DNA from: Salinivirga cyanobacteriivorans
GTDB lineage: Bacteria > Bacteroidota > Bacteroidia > Bacteroidales > Salinivirgaceae
Assembly: GCF_001443605.1 (NCBI RefSeq)
Contig: NZ_CP013118.1
Coordinates: 1,871,501 to 1,935,500, forward strand
Reading direction: 5' to 3'
DNA: 64,000 nucleotides
The notes under the pieces were generated by a model. It did not search any database and was not told the DNA's origin. It saw only the letters and a list, made by a program, of their open reading frames with translations. Position numbers and translations under genes: made by a program. How positions within the stretch are numbered: the stretch's first letter is position 1; every line of letters starts with the position of its first letter. Positions 51,736 to 60,470 of the stretch are shown here, in pieces.

Positions 51736-52308
51736 TTATTTTGGAAACAATTCACTTTCTACCCACTGGCAAATGATATGTCCCACAAGAATATGACTCT
51801 CCTGAATCCGGGGTGTATCTGATGAGGGTACATTCAATAATATATCAGCCAAATTACTCATTTGGCCCCCTGATTCTCCTGTAAATGCAATATTGTACAT
51901 CCCTATATCACCAGCTGCCTCCATTGCCTTAATAACATTACCGGAGTTCCCTGAAGTAGACAGGCTGATCAAAACATCGCCTTTTTGGCCGGCTGCTTTC
52001 ACATACCTTGCATATACCTCATCATAACCATAATCATTAGCCACTGCTGTTACATATGATGTATTCACATGAAGCGCTTCGGCAAAAAGTGGCGGACGAT
52101 CATAATAAAACCGCCCCGTTAATTCTGCTGCAATATGTTGTGCATCTGCAGCACTTCCACCATTACCACAAAGCAATACTTTCCTGTTTTCCTGGTATGC
52201 TTTCACAATCATTTCACCGGCAGACCTAATTCTTAAGCGAAGCTCATCATCATTAAGCAAAGCTTCCTTGGCAAGAATAGATTCCTGAATGATTTTTTGA
52301 ATATCCAT
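51736..52308 (-). CDS. gmhA: Phosphoheptose isomerase (D-sedoheptulose 7-phosphate isomerase)
   Basis: 190 residues, normal GmhA length. SIS domain with LLCGNGGSAADAQHIAAELTGRF, ANDYGYDEVYARYV, GDVLISLSTSGNSGNV and C-terminal TPRIQESHILVGHIICQWVE, all family hallmarks (Glu and His of the active site present). It forms the first step of ADP-heptose synthesis for LPS core, in the cytoplasm. Heptose kinase/epimerase genes are not in this window; the GT9 gene at 47917 is a plausible later step. Confidence 0.92.
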   Translation of the reverse strand: MDIQKIIQESILAKEALLNDDELRLRIRSAGEMIVKAYQENRKVLLCGNGGSAADAQHIAAELTGRFYYDRPPLFAEALHVNTSYVTAVANDYGYDEVYARYVKAAGQKGDVLISLSTSGNSGNVIKAMEAAGDIGMYNIAFTGESGGQMSNLADILLNVPSSDTPRIQESHILVGHIICQWVESELFPK

Positions 52309-52597
52309 TGATATATTTTTTGATTAAGACGGGCTAAAGATAATCATAAATTGTGGAAGGTAATATGTTAGTATCAAGTCAAGCTTAATCTCACGGGTCA
52401 ATATTGTTCTTTTCACTTTTACCTGCGTTAAAATATTTACAGAACGCTGCTATGGCTCACTTTTTTTGTCTTTATAAAAATAAAAACTCCCTCAAATTAT
52501 ACGTCATTTCAAGCATGACATGACACTTTTTTAATCGCTTATGTTTCGTCATAAGTCTAAATTATCATAAACCTGCCCGGTACCGATAGGACAATTG

Positions 52598-52653
52598 CAT
52601 ATGTTGATTTTTAATGGTCATAACCTGTCCCGATGACTAATCGGGATGGAACC
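52598..52653 (-). repeat. Dispersed leader repeat, diverged copy 4
   Basis: On the minus strand: GGTTCCATC, then the hairpin TCCCGAT/ATCGGGA, then TTATGACCATTAAAAATCAA and CATATG. This has the same order as copy 1 (GGTTCCATC, CATCGG, TGACCACTAA, ATCAA, CATATG). No gene begins at this CATATG. The surrounding gap 52309-52853 holds no gene that I can support. Confidence 0.5.
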
Positions 52654-52698
52654 TTCTATTACCAGTTTTACAGTTTTTCATCTTCCAAATAATCATAC

Positions 52699-52772
52699 TC
52701 GTGCCTTGCTTCGCTGAAGCCATGCGAAGGCGCAGCCTTGCCCCGCCGAAGCTACGCGAAGGCGAAGTGTGC
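52699..52772. repeat. GC-rich paired inverted repeats
   Basis: Segments GCCTTGCTTCGCTGAAGC, CATGCGAAGGCG and GCCGAAGCTACGCGAAGGCG form at least two overlapping hairpins (CTTCGC/GCGAAG type) in otherwise AT-rich DNA. The composition is foreign to the surroundings and looks like a small palindromic repeat of the REP/BIME kind. Confidence 0.45.
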
Positions 52773-52853
52773 TTAAACATTTAAATGGAGGTTTAATAAA
52801 TTATTCGTAATTTGAATGTCATAACAGACACATTTTAACTAAATACTGCAACC

Positions 52854-53681
52854 ATGATAAAGTCATTAAAAACATTGCTTGCATTCACTTTTTTAACTTT
52901 GCTCTTATCCTGTGAATCGCAGCAGCCAAAAGAAGCTTTTTCAGATAAAAGCGACGCATATAAAACACAAGACATAGCTGAAAAATCAAGCACCGGCAAA
53001 TCACAACAGGCAAATCGCAAACTCATCAAAACCGGTGAGCTTCGCTTTGAGACCAGTAATGCAAAATTGGCAAGGCAAAACATATCAGATTTAACCCAAA
53101 AACATAAAGGCTACATGGGCGAAGACAATGTCACTGGTTTTGATGACCGCATTGAATATGAGCTCGAGGTAAGAATTCCGGCAGAATCTTTTGATGCTTT
53201 TATAAATGAACTCACCTCCGGTCTTAAACATATAGAGCACCAGGACATTTCAATTTCTGACGTCACCAGCCGATATATTGACCTCGAAGCCCGATTAAAA
53301 TCCAAACAGCAACTTGAAGCACGTTACCTTAAATTATTGGACAAAGCCAATAAAGTTGAGGATATGCTAAAAATAGAAGCGGAAATTGAAAAAGTAAGAA
53401 GCGATATTGAATCTATGCAGGCCAGATTAAAACAGATGTCAAAAAATGTAGCCTATAGCAAACTCCAAATCAGTTTTTATGAAATAAAAGGGCAAACAAA
53501 TGCAATTGGCCGCAAAGCCGTGCAGGCATTTGTTGAAGGATGGAACCTGCTGCTAAAAGTACTTGTCGGGCTTTTAAACATTTGGCCATTTCTCATTATC
53601 ATCGGACTGGTTTTGTATTTCATTATCAGGTATGATAAAAAAATAAAACACAAAGCAGAAAAAGAGGATAAACAGGAATAA
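52854..53681 (+). CDS. DUF4349 domain lipoprotein
   Basis: 275 residues. Lipobox LLSC (Cys 20). The DUF4349 pattern is clear: ANRKLIKTGELRFETSNA, VRIPAESFDAFINELTS, DVTSRYIDLEARLKSKQQLEARYLKLLDKANKVEDMLKIE (long coiled coil) and a C-terminal membrane segment about 228-258 ending in a Lys-rich tail. Such proteins may be envelope tethers, lipid-anchored at one end and membrane-spanning at the other; function unproven. A terminator follows 7 bases after the stop. Confidence 0.82.
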   Translation: MIKSLKTLLAFTFLTLLLSCESQQPKEAFSDKSDAYKTQDIAEKSSTGKSQQANRKLIKTGELRFETSNAKLARQNISDLTQKHKGYMGEDNVTGFDDRIEYELEVRIPAESFDAFINELTSGLKHIEHQDISISDVTSRYIDLEARLKSKQQLEARYLKLLDKANKVEDMLKIEAEIEKVRSDIESMQARLKQMSKNVAYSKLQISFYEIKGQTNAIGRKAVQAFVEGWNLLLKVLVGLLNIWPFLIIIGLVLYFIIRYDKKIKHKAEKEDKQE

Positions 53682-53688
53682 ATAATAA

Positions 53689-53717
53689 ACGACCGGCATT
53701 TACCGGTCGTTTTTTTA
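53689..53717 (+). terminator. Rho-independent terminator
   Basis: Eight-base stem ACGACCGG/CCGGTCGT, six-base loop, then seven T residues; closes the DUF4349 gene and faces the convergent alcohol dehydrogenase gene. Confidence 0.9.
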
Positions 53718-53739
53718 TACTTTCTTTAATACTTTGAAC

Positions 53740-54891
53740 CTACAAAGCCCCTTCATACATAAAATCGACAACGCGTTGGCGCTCTTCATCAATTAATGGA
53801 TAAACAAACCCACTGGCCTGGTTATCATTGAGCCCCTGGATAATATTTTCGCGTTTATCCACATCAATTCCGGCTTGTTGCAAACGCACAGGAGACTCTA
53901 TGCTTTCAAAGAAATTTTCAAAGTTACGAATGGTAGCTCTTAAATCACTGTCACCCCATAAGGCCTGACCCAAAGCAGCTATGCGGGTACCTGCCTTTTC
54001 AATTTGAAGTTTCATCCAGGCCGGATAGGCTATTGAAAGGCTGGCTCCGTGTGGCACATCAAACTGCAACGACAATTCATGTCCAAGTGCATGTACTCCC
54101 CAGTCGCCATATTTTTTACCCCAGTTAGTCATTCCGTTAAGGGCTGTTGTTCCGGTCCACATCACATTAGCCCGGTACTCATAGTTTTCAGGTTCCTTCA
54201 GCACGAGTGGACCGAAGTGCATGGCCTCCTGAATAATGGAAATAATAAATTTATCGGTTAACCGAGAAACGCCCTGACCGAAATAAGCTTCCAGGGCATG
54301 AGCAATCATGTCTACAATACCATAGGCAGTGTAGTTTTTAGGTACCGAATATGTATATTCCGGATCAAGAAAAGAGTGTTTCGGGTATGCCAAAGGATTT
54401 ACATGTCCAACTTTCTGACCCGTTTTATGATTTTGTAATACTGCAGCTGCATTCATTTCTGTTCCAGTAGCAGCCAGTGTAAGTACTGTTAACAGCGGCA
54501 TGGACTTTTGCGGTTTTTGTTGCCTTATCATCACATGCCAGGGATTGAGGTTTTCCTGTACACAAAGACTCACAATTTTAGCAGAATCAATCACACTGCC
54601 TCCACCCAGGGCCACAATAAAATCAACCTGTTCTTTACGAGCCAGGGCAATAGCAGCTTCAACATCCTCATAAACCGGATTTGATTTAATTCCGCTGTAT
54701 TCTGCAATGTCTATATTATTTTCAACCAACTGTTTTTTTACACGGTCGTAGTAGCCGTGCTTAACTGTAGAACCTTTACCATACATTAGCAAAGCTTTTT
54801 TGCCATATTGTAAAGCGGTGGCTCCTAAATTATCTGTTACGCCTTTTCCAAAGTGAACTTTAACCGGATTGTATGCTGTAAAATTTTCCAT
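53740..54891 (-). CDS. Iron-containing alcohol dehydrogenase (BDH-like)
   Basis: 383 residues from MENFTAYNPVKVHFGKGV, the usual opening of butanol dehydrogenase-type group III enzymes. GGGSVIDSAKIVS binds NAD(P); metal ligands are in VDMIAHALEAYF and HALGHELSLQFDVPHGASLSI. Probably reduces aldehydes with NAD(P)H. A longer frame starting at 54963 would overlap anmK by 65 bases and add residues outside the family, so ATG 54891 is chosen. It follows anmK by 7 bases and is the last gene of that minus-strand group. Confidence 0.9.
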   Translation of the reverse strand: MENFTAYNPVKVHFGKGVTDNLGATALQYGKKALLMYGKGSTVKHGYYDRVKKQLVENNIDIAEYSGIKSNPVYEDVEAAIALARKEQVDFIVALGGGSVIDSAKIVSLCVQENLNPWHVMIRQQKPQKSMPLLTVLTLAATGTEMNAAAVLQNHKTGQKVGHVNPLAYPKHSFLDPEYTYSVPKNYTAYGIVDMIAHALEAYFGQGVSRLTDKFIISIIQEAMHFGPLVLKEPENYEYRANVMWTGTTALNGMTNWGKKYGDWGVHALGHELSLQFDVPHGASLSIAYPAWMKLQIEKAGTRIAALGQALWGDSDLRATIRNFENFFESIESPVRLQQAGIDVDKRENIIQGLNDNQASGFVYPLIDEERQRVVDFMYEGAL

Positions 54892-54898
54892 GTGATTA

Positions 54899-55966
54899 TT
54901 ATATTTTATATTCAACTCCTGAAATATGATCTTTTTTTGCTCCTGTAACAGCACCAAATACATTCTGTTGATTATGCATTTTCAGATAACCCAAAAGTGC
55001 AAAAATCAAAGCTTCTTTGTAATCAATGATTTGTTGCTCTGGAAGTATAACCGACACATTCGCCCATTTGTTGATTCGATTAATTAAAAAATCATTATAC
55101 GCACCTCCACCAGTAATTAAAATGGTACTACCACTATAATTATCAATTGCTTTGGATATTTGAATTGCGATATGCTCTGTAAACGTTGCGAGTTTATCCA
55201 CGACAGGTATTTCATAATATTCCAATAAATGCAACACTTCGCGCTCCACCCATTCCCTGCCGAGGGTTTTAGGTGCTGGCTTACTGTAATACTGCAATTG
55301 ATTTAATTCATTCATCAAATCACGATCAACTTTACCTCGCGCAGAATACGCACCTTTATCATCAAAAGCTTGTCCCATTTGCCTGCTTAAATAGTTCAAT
55401 ACCATATTGGCCGGGCAAATGTCCCAGGCGACTCTTTGCCCCTTGTTTTCCATACTTACATTAGCTATACCTCCCAAATTGAGGCAAAAATCATATTTAC
55501 CAAAAAGCAACCGGTCTCCAACAGGCACAAGAGGAGCACCCTGACCACCTAAAACAACATCCTGAACCCTGAAGTCGCAAAAAACCGGCAACCCAGTCGC
55601 AGCAGCAATTGAGGCACCGTGCCCAAGCTGAAAGGTAAGCTTGCTTTCGGGCTGATGAAAAACGGTATGTCCATGTGAGCTAATGGCCGCAATATCTGCT
55701 TTTGGGATGCCAGATCGGGATAAAAAAGATAAGACGGATGAACCCAAAAACTCACCATATTCATGGTGCAATTTCAATAAGTCAAATGCTCGCTTTTCGT
55801 GAGCATTTTGAAGTTTTTTGCTCCATGCTTTGTCATAAGAAATTGTATCGGCTTCAACTATTTGCCAGTCCAGGTTTTCTCCATGCATTTTGAATTCACA
55901 GATCGCGATATCTAAACCATCAAGCGATGTTCCCGACATTAAGCCGGCAAATAAAGATTTTTTCAT
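54899..55966 (-). CDS. anmK: Anhydro-N-acetylmuramic acid kinase
   Basis: 355 residues. AGLMSGTSLDGLDIAICEF is the diagnostic phosphate-loop start, followed by ISSHGHTVFH, FQLGHGASIAAATG, FCDFRVQDVVLGGQGAPLVPVGD, LNLGGIANVS and ITGGGAYNDFL. It phosphorylates 1,6-anhydro-MurNAc during peptidoglycan recycling in the cytoplasm. The M23 peptidase gene ends 6 bases upstream, which suggests a murein-turnover operon. Confidence 0.95.
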   Translation of the reverse strand: MKKSLFAGLMSGTSLDGLDIAICEFKMHGENLDWQIVEADTISYDKAWSKKLQNAHEKRAFDLLKLHHEYGEFLGSSVLSFLSRSGIPKADIAAISSHGHTVFHQPESKLTFQLGHGASIAAATGLPVFCDFRVQDVVLGGQGAPLVPVGDRLLFGKYDFCLNLGGIANVSMENKGQRVAWDICPANMVLNYLSRQMGQAFDDKGAYSARGKVDRDLMNELNQLQYYSKPAPKTLGREWVEREVLHLLEYYEIPVVDKLATFTEHIAIQISKAIDNYSGSTILITGGGAYNDFLINRINKWANVSVILPEQQIIDYKEALIFALLGYLKMHNQQNVFGAVTGAKKDHISGVEYKI

Positions 55967-55972
55967 TACCCA

Positions 55973-57763
55973 TTATAAATTTGTCTGTTCCTCTGAACGT
56001 TTAAAATTAATGGTTTTTATAGAAGTATTATGTTTTGGATCTGAAACAATGAGCTTTAATTGCAGTGTACTATCCTGCGGCAGGTATTCGTCAAACTCGT
56101 AGTAAAGCAAATCATTTTTAGCATCGTAGCTAAAGAGCACCCATATCCCGTTTATATAACCATTGTATGACTCAATCCCTGTAGCATCATCAGTAATTTT
56201 CACAGAAATTCCCTGTTCACTGGTCATATCTTTATTTTCGTAAATATTTACAGGTCTTATTTCAGGAGCAATAGTATCGGCCATTAGTGCAAACCTACCA
56301 AAAGATCTGATTCGGGTATGTGCCCGGCCCTTATCACACCTTACCTTTGAAGTAACCGGGCTGGTATTGCCATTTTGGGCCACAGAAGCCAGGTATAATT
56401 TATTTTTAAGATGATTGGGAACGTCAGGGGTTTCTAATATAAAATTAAAACGCTGATGCAATGGCACATGCTTATCGTGAAGCTGGTATATCTTACTATA
56501 CATTTCCTCTGAACCTGGTTCACTGCTGTATGTAAAATTCAATTTGGTATATAGCGATTTCGAAGGAAAGACCAGGTGAACATCCTCATTTTCGAAGTGA
56601 TTTGTTTGCCCTGGTTTCAGAACACTGGCAACCGTAATATTCTGTTTAGCCTTTACAGGATCAACACCCAATAACGTAAAACTCAGAACAGATTTATTAC
56701 CGTGGGCATCAATAGCATGAACTTCGACGTGTTTACGGTCCCCGGGAGCAACAAAAACCTTTCCCCGTTCTTCACTGAACTTATAACCACTAAAATGATT
56801 TCCCTCATCAATAAAACATTTGTGGGCTTTAATGTTCCTGTCAACCTTCAAGGCATAATCCATGTGAGAAAGAATGTACCTGTTTTCAGCAAAAGACAAT
56901 TCATTTAATTCAAGAAAATATGTAAGAACGTCATCAACAAAAACTTTTAACTGATTTACACCACAGCGATTATAGGTATTATTCAGGTAATCATTTACAT
57001 AAACGCCAAGGCCAATTGTATCAGCAACCTTTATTGGCGCATTATTTTTCACTTTATAGTTATTTCCTGATTTTTGCAGGCTAAACAAAAGTTTTCTTTG
57101 TACATTGTTCACTGTTGCGCCATCAGAAAGCGGATAAACTATAAGATTATGAAATCTGGGTATGATATTATCCACCACATCAAAATTCCAACGCAGTGGA
57201 TTTTGAGGTTTTTCGTTATCAGTAGTGCGAATTTCAAAATGCAGATGTGGGCCAAGGCTACTGCCTGAATTTCCACCTTTTCCGACCACCTCACCCTGCT
57301 TCACATTTATTAATCCGGGCTCTGGAAATAAATTCACAGCAAAACTTTTACTGGCATATTGCTGGCGTCGCACATACTCTTCAATCTGAATGTTAAACCT
57401 GTGTAAATGCGCATAAACCGACGTATATCCGTTTGGGTGTGTTATATAGAGCGCATTCCCATAGCCATATGGAGAAACTTTTATCCTGGAGACATACCCA
57501 TCAGCAATGGCATAAATATTCAGCCCTGTTTTCCCCTGAGTTTTAATATCAATTCCCGTATGAAAATGGCTTCCCCTCAATTCTGCAAAATTTCCGCTCA
57601 AAAGGATATCTATATCAACTGGTGAGCGAAAAACATCTTTATCATTAATACTCTGAGCTGAAAGATATCTGGGAGAATAGACTAAACAAAAAACAAAAAA
57701 GATAAAAAACAAAAATCTTTCTGGAGATATTTTTTTATGTATTCGATCAGGAATAAACATCAT
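55973..57763 (-). CDS. M23 family metallopeptidase
   Basis: 596 residues. Hydrophobic signal segment about 17-36 (FLFFIFFVFCLVYSPRYLSA). The LytM/M23 domain follows at about 45-180: zinc ligands His 68 and Asp 72 in GSHFHTGIDI, then YAHLHRF (His 119) and GPHLHFEIR (His 173, His 175), so the site is complete. The remaining 400 residues are beta-rich domains without a name. Likely a periplasmic endopeptidase on peptidoglycan cross-links. Two ATGs in tandem (57763, 57760) are preferred to a GTG at 57814. TATTTTTG on the minus strand at 57791-57798 may be its -7 box. Confidence 0.85.
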   Translation of the reverse strand: MMFIPDRIHKKISPERFLFFIFFVFCLVYSPRYLSAQSINDKDVFRSPVDIDILLSGNFAELRGSHFHTGIDIKTQGKTGLNIYAIADGYVSRIKVSPYGYGNALYITHPNGYTSVYAHLHRFNIQIEEYVRRQQYASKSFAVNLFPEPGLINVKQGEVVGKGGNSGSSLGPHLHFEIRTTDNEKPQNPLRWNFDVVDNIIPRFHNLIVYPLSDGATVNNVQRKLLFSLQKSGNNYKVKNNAPIKVADTIGLGVYVNDYLNNTYNRCGVNQLKVFVDDVLTYFLELNELSFAENRYILSHMDYALKVDRNIKAHKCFIDEGNHFSGYKFSEERGKVFVAPGDRKHVEVHAIDAHGNKSVLSFTLLGVDPVKAKQNITVASVLKPGQTNHFENEDVHLVFPSKSLYTKLNFTYSSEPGSEEMYSKIYQLHDKHVPLHQRFNFILETPDVPNHLKNKLYLASVAQNGNTSPVTSKVRCDKGRAHTRIRSFGRFALMADTIAPEIRPVNIYENKDMTSEQGISVKITDDATGIESYNGYINGIWVLFSYDAKNDLLYYEFDEYLPQDSTLQLKLIVSDPKHNTSIKTINFKRSEEQTNL

Positions 57764-57916
57764 AATTGGAAATAATTTGTTATACAGAAACAAAAATAAA
57801 TAAAACTTGTACACGGCCTATTTATAAATCTTTTTCATCGATTAAACGTATAAAAAATTAATAAACCATAAATTTAATAAGCATTGTGAAGCTTAAGTAA
57901 AATAAACAAACGTATA

Positions 57917-57948
57917 TTTGTGCAATTAGGTTTCTTGTTTTAAATTTG
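57917..57948 (+). promoter_or_regulatory. Promoter of the coiled-coil/zapA operon
   Basis: TTTG (57917-57920), 20-base spacer, TAAATTTG (57941-57948), 22 bases before ATG 57971. A second -7-like box TATATTTG overlaps the -33 element (57913-57920). Confidence 0.65.
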
Positions 57949-57970
57949 TATTAAATAAATTCAATCGTGG

Positions 57971-58261
57971 ATGGCTGATAAAGACCAAAAATTGATAGAA
58001 ATACAGGAAAAACTGGATCAGCTTATTAGCTCTTATGAAATGTGCATGGAAGCAAATTCTATGTTATCAAGTGAAATAGAAGAGATAAAAACACGATTGG
58101 ATAAAAGAAACGCTGAATATGAAGCATTGAAGGAGCGTTTCGAGACATTAAAAGTAGCCCGGTCCATAGGTGATACACCTGAAGGGAAAAAGGAAGCCCG
58201 GGCAAAAATTAATGCAATAGTGCGGGAAGTTGATCAATGTATTGCACTTTTAAATCGCTGA
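57971..58261 (+). CDS. Small coiled-coil protein upstream of zapA
   Basis: 96 residues, almost wholly helical with heptads (LIEIQEKLDQLISSYEMCME, IEEIKTRLDKRNAEYEALKERFETLK) and a C-terminal INAIVREVDQCIALLNR. Position one base before zapA, together with the coiled coil, suggests a division-associated partner similar in type to ZapB, but no family is certain. It carries no signal or membrane segment. It is commonly seen as a conserved hypothetical gene in front of zapA in Bacteroidota. Confidence 0.7.
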   Translation: MADKDQKLIEIQEKLDQLISSYEMCMEANSMLSSEIEEIKTRLDKRNAEYEALKERFETLKVARSIGDTPEGKKEARAKINAIVREVDQCIALLNR

Positions 58262-58262
58262 T

Positions 58263-58562
58263 ATGAGTGAACTGAGTGACACGTTTACGATAAGAGTAAA
58301 TATTGCAGACCGTTACTATCCGCTTAAAATAAAGCGGACGGACGAAGCTAAGGTGCGTAATGCAGCTACAAAAATAAACGAAACGGTATTTCAGTACCGG
58401 AAGGTGTATTCAGACAAAGATGCACAAGATTTTTTAGCTATGGCAGCATTACAATTTGCGACAAAATTAACGGATATAGACGATGAAAAATCCGGAAATG
58501 CGTACCAGGAATTTCTGCAGGACATCAGTCAAAAACTCGACTCAGCATTGAAAAAACAATAA
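58263..58562 (+). CDS. zapA: Cell division protein ZapA
   Basis: 99 residues. FTIRVNIADRYYPLKIKRTDEAKVRNAATKINE is the ZapA beta-hairpin and first helix, and DAQDFLAMAALQFATKL the second helical section; the C-terminal helix supports dimer/tetramer formation. ZapA binds and bundles FtsZ at the septum. It starts 1 base after the upstream coiled-coil gene and is followed by the 6S RNA locus and rny. Confidence 0.9.
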   Translation: MSELSDTFTIRVNIADRYYPLKIKRTDEAKVRNAATKINETVFQYRKVYSDKDAQDFLAMAALQFATKLTDIDDEKSGNAYQEFLQDISQKLDSALKKQ

Positions 58563-58586
58563 GAGGTTCTTTTACATAAAGAGTTT

Positions 58587-58787
58587 GCCCGCATTAATCT
58601 AGTTGACTTTTGAAAAATCAACACTACTAAAATTGGTGTTTAGCTGAATGCAGTAAAGACAGGCCTCATCCCGATTCGTCGGGATCTTCTTCGGAAGACA
58701 GTGGAAGTCTGATCTGTGATCGCGGCACCATCCATGTCAGAAATGGATTTTTTACTAAAAGCAATAGTTTTAATGCGGGCTTTTTTT
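58587..58787 (+). ncRNA. ssrS: 6S RNA
   Basis: About 200 bases between zapA and rny, closed by a perfect 11-base stem GCCCGCATTAA (58587-58597)/TTAATGCGGGC (58770-58780) and ended by a T run. The interior is a long irregular helix with a central open region and an apical hairpin (TCCCGA-TTCG-TCGGGA, 58669-58684). Size, rod-like design and location downstream of zapA match 6S RNA of Bacteroidota, which binds housekeeping RNA polymerase. Exact 5' end is inferred. Confidence 0.7.
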
Positions 58788-58867
58788 GTGCCAATTCCCA
58801 CACCTTGCAGCGAATTAAAAACACTATTAATCATATATTTACAAGTATTTACTAAAACTAAACAGAT

Positions 58868-60406
58868 ATGGACGGACTTACAATTATTTTTCTGATAATA
58901 TCTTTTCTTGTAGGTGCCACCGTTTCATTCTTTCTGTGGAATGCCATGCTGCGCAAACGGAAAGACAACATCATTAAGGAAGGTCGCACCGAAGCCGAAG
59001 TGCTCAAAAAAGACAAAATACTTCAGGCTAAAGAAAAATTTCTCGAGTTAAAAAATGAACATGAGAAATACATCAATGAGAAAAACTCGAAAATTAATCA
59101 GCAAGAACAAAAACTAAAGCAAAAAGAACAAAATTTCTCTCAACGCTCAGAGGAATTAAACCGAAAAAAACGCGAATTAGAGGCAATTAAGGAGAACCTC
59201 TCCAGCCAAATGGAATTACTTGAAAAACGAGAGGCTGAGGTAGAAAAAACACACAAAGCACAGGTTGAACAACTGGAAGCAATTAGCGGTATGTCGGTTG
59301 AAGATGCAAAGGCACAACTTATGGAGTCGCTGAAGGCAGAAGCCAGAACCGAGGCAATGTCGTACATTAATGACATCATGGAAGAAGCCAAAATTTCAGC
59401 CAACAAAGAGGCCAAACGCATTGTGATTCAAACCATACAACGCGTTGCTACCGAAGAAGCCATTGAAAACTCAGTGACTGTATTCAATATTGACAACGAC
59501 GATATCAAAGGCCGAATTATTGGTCGCGAAGGTCGAAACATCCGCGCGCTCGAGGCAGCAACAGGTATCGAAATCATTGTTGATGATACACCTGAAGCAA
59601 TTATTCTGAGTGGCTTTGATCCGGTACGAAGAGAAATCGCAAGATTATCACTCCACCAGCTGGTTACAGATGGCCGCATACACCCTGCACGTATTGAAGA
59701 GGTTGCTGCCAAAACAAAAAAACAAATTGAGGAAGAAATTATTGAAACAGGAAAGCGAACTGCCATTGATTTGGGAATTCATGGTTTACATCCTGAATTG
59801 ATAAGACTTATAGGTAAAATGAAATATCGTAGTTCCTATGGTCAAAACCTTTTACAGCACAGCCGTGAGGTTGCAAACCTCTCTGCAATAATGGCGGGCG
59901 AACTGGGGCTAAACACCAAATTGGCCAAACGCGCCGGATTGCTGCACGATATTGGTAAGGTGCCAGATGACGATCCGGAAATTCCACACGCAGTTTTCGG
60001 AATGAAACTGGCCGAAAAATACAAAGAAAAGCCTGAAGTTTGCAATGCTATTGGTGCACACCACGACGAAGTGGAAATGAACACACTCATTGCACCAATC
60101 GTACAGGTTTGCGATGCCATATCAGGAGCTCGCCCCGGTGCACGACGCGAAGTAGTAGAATCTTACATCAAGCGCCTTAAAGACCTTGAAAACCTCGCGC
60201 TACGACACGATGGCGTGCTTAAAACTTATGCAATACAGGCAGGCCGCGAACTACGCGTAATTGTTGGAAGCGATAAAGTTTCTGATAAAGAGTCAGAAGC
60301 ACTCTCATTTGAAATTTCAAAACAAATACAGGATGAGATGACTTACCCAGGGCAGGTAAAAGTAACTGTCATTAGAGAAACACGCTCAGTAAACTACGCG
60401 AAATAA
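58868..60406 (+). CDS. rny: Ribonuclease Y
   Basis: 512 residues. N-terminal membrane helix (3-22), long coiled coil to about 190, KH domain about 200-265 ([23 protein letters not shown]), HD domain about 325-420 with His-Asp in [13 protein letters not shown] and AHHDE, and a C-terminal region ending [14 protein letters not shown]. It is a membrane-bound endoribonuclease initiating mRNA decay. Complete and of usual length. Terminated by a hairpin at 60429-60465. Confidence 0.95.
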   Translation: MDGLTIIFLIISFLVGATVSFFLWNAMLRKRKDNIIKEGRTEAEVLKKDKILQAKEKFLELKNEHEKYINEKNSKINQQEQKLKQKEQNFSQRSEELNRKKRELEAIKENLSSQMELLEKREAEVEKTHKAQVEQLEAISGMSVEDAKAQLMESLKAEARTEAMSYINDIMEEAKISANKEAKRIVIQTIQRVATEEAIENSVTVFNIDNDDIKGRIIGREGRNIRALEAATGIEIIVDDTPEAIILSGFDPVRREIARLSLHQLVTDGRIHPARIEEVAAKTKKQIEEEIIETGKRTAIDLGIHGLHPELIRLIGKMKYRSSYGQNLLQHSREVANLSAIMAGELGLNTKLAKRAGLLHDIGKVPDDDPEIPHAVFGMKLAEKYKEKPEVCNAIGAHHDEVEMNTLIAPIVQVCDAISGARPGARREVVESYIKRLKDLENLALRHDGVLKTYAIQAGRELRVIVGSDKVSDKESEALSFEISKQIQDEMTYPGQVKVTVIRETRSVNYAK

Positions 60407-60428
60407 AAAACATGTAAATAAATTTTAA

Positions 60429-60465
60429 AGTCGGATGAATAGTTTGTAATTTCATCCGACTTTTT
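60429..60465 (+). terminator. Rho-independent terminator between rny and the sugar operon
   Basis: Twelve-base stem AGTCGGATGAA(A/T)-type: AGTCGGATGAA (60429-60439) pairs with TTCATCCGACT (60451-60461), followed by five T residues. The next start codon is only 5 bases later. Confidence 0.88.
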
Positions 60466-60470
60466 ATTGT

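Noticed and set aside
54892-54963. Longer N-terminus for the iron alcohol dehydrogenase
   Set aside because: It would overlap anmK by 65 bases, and the added residues are not part of the family.
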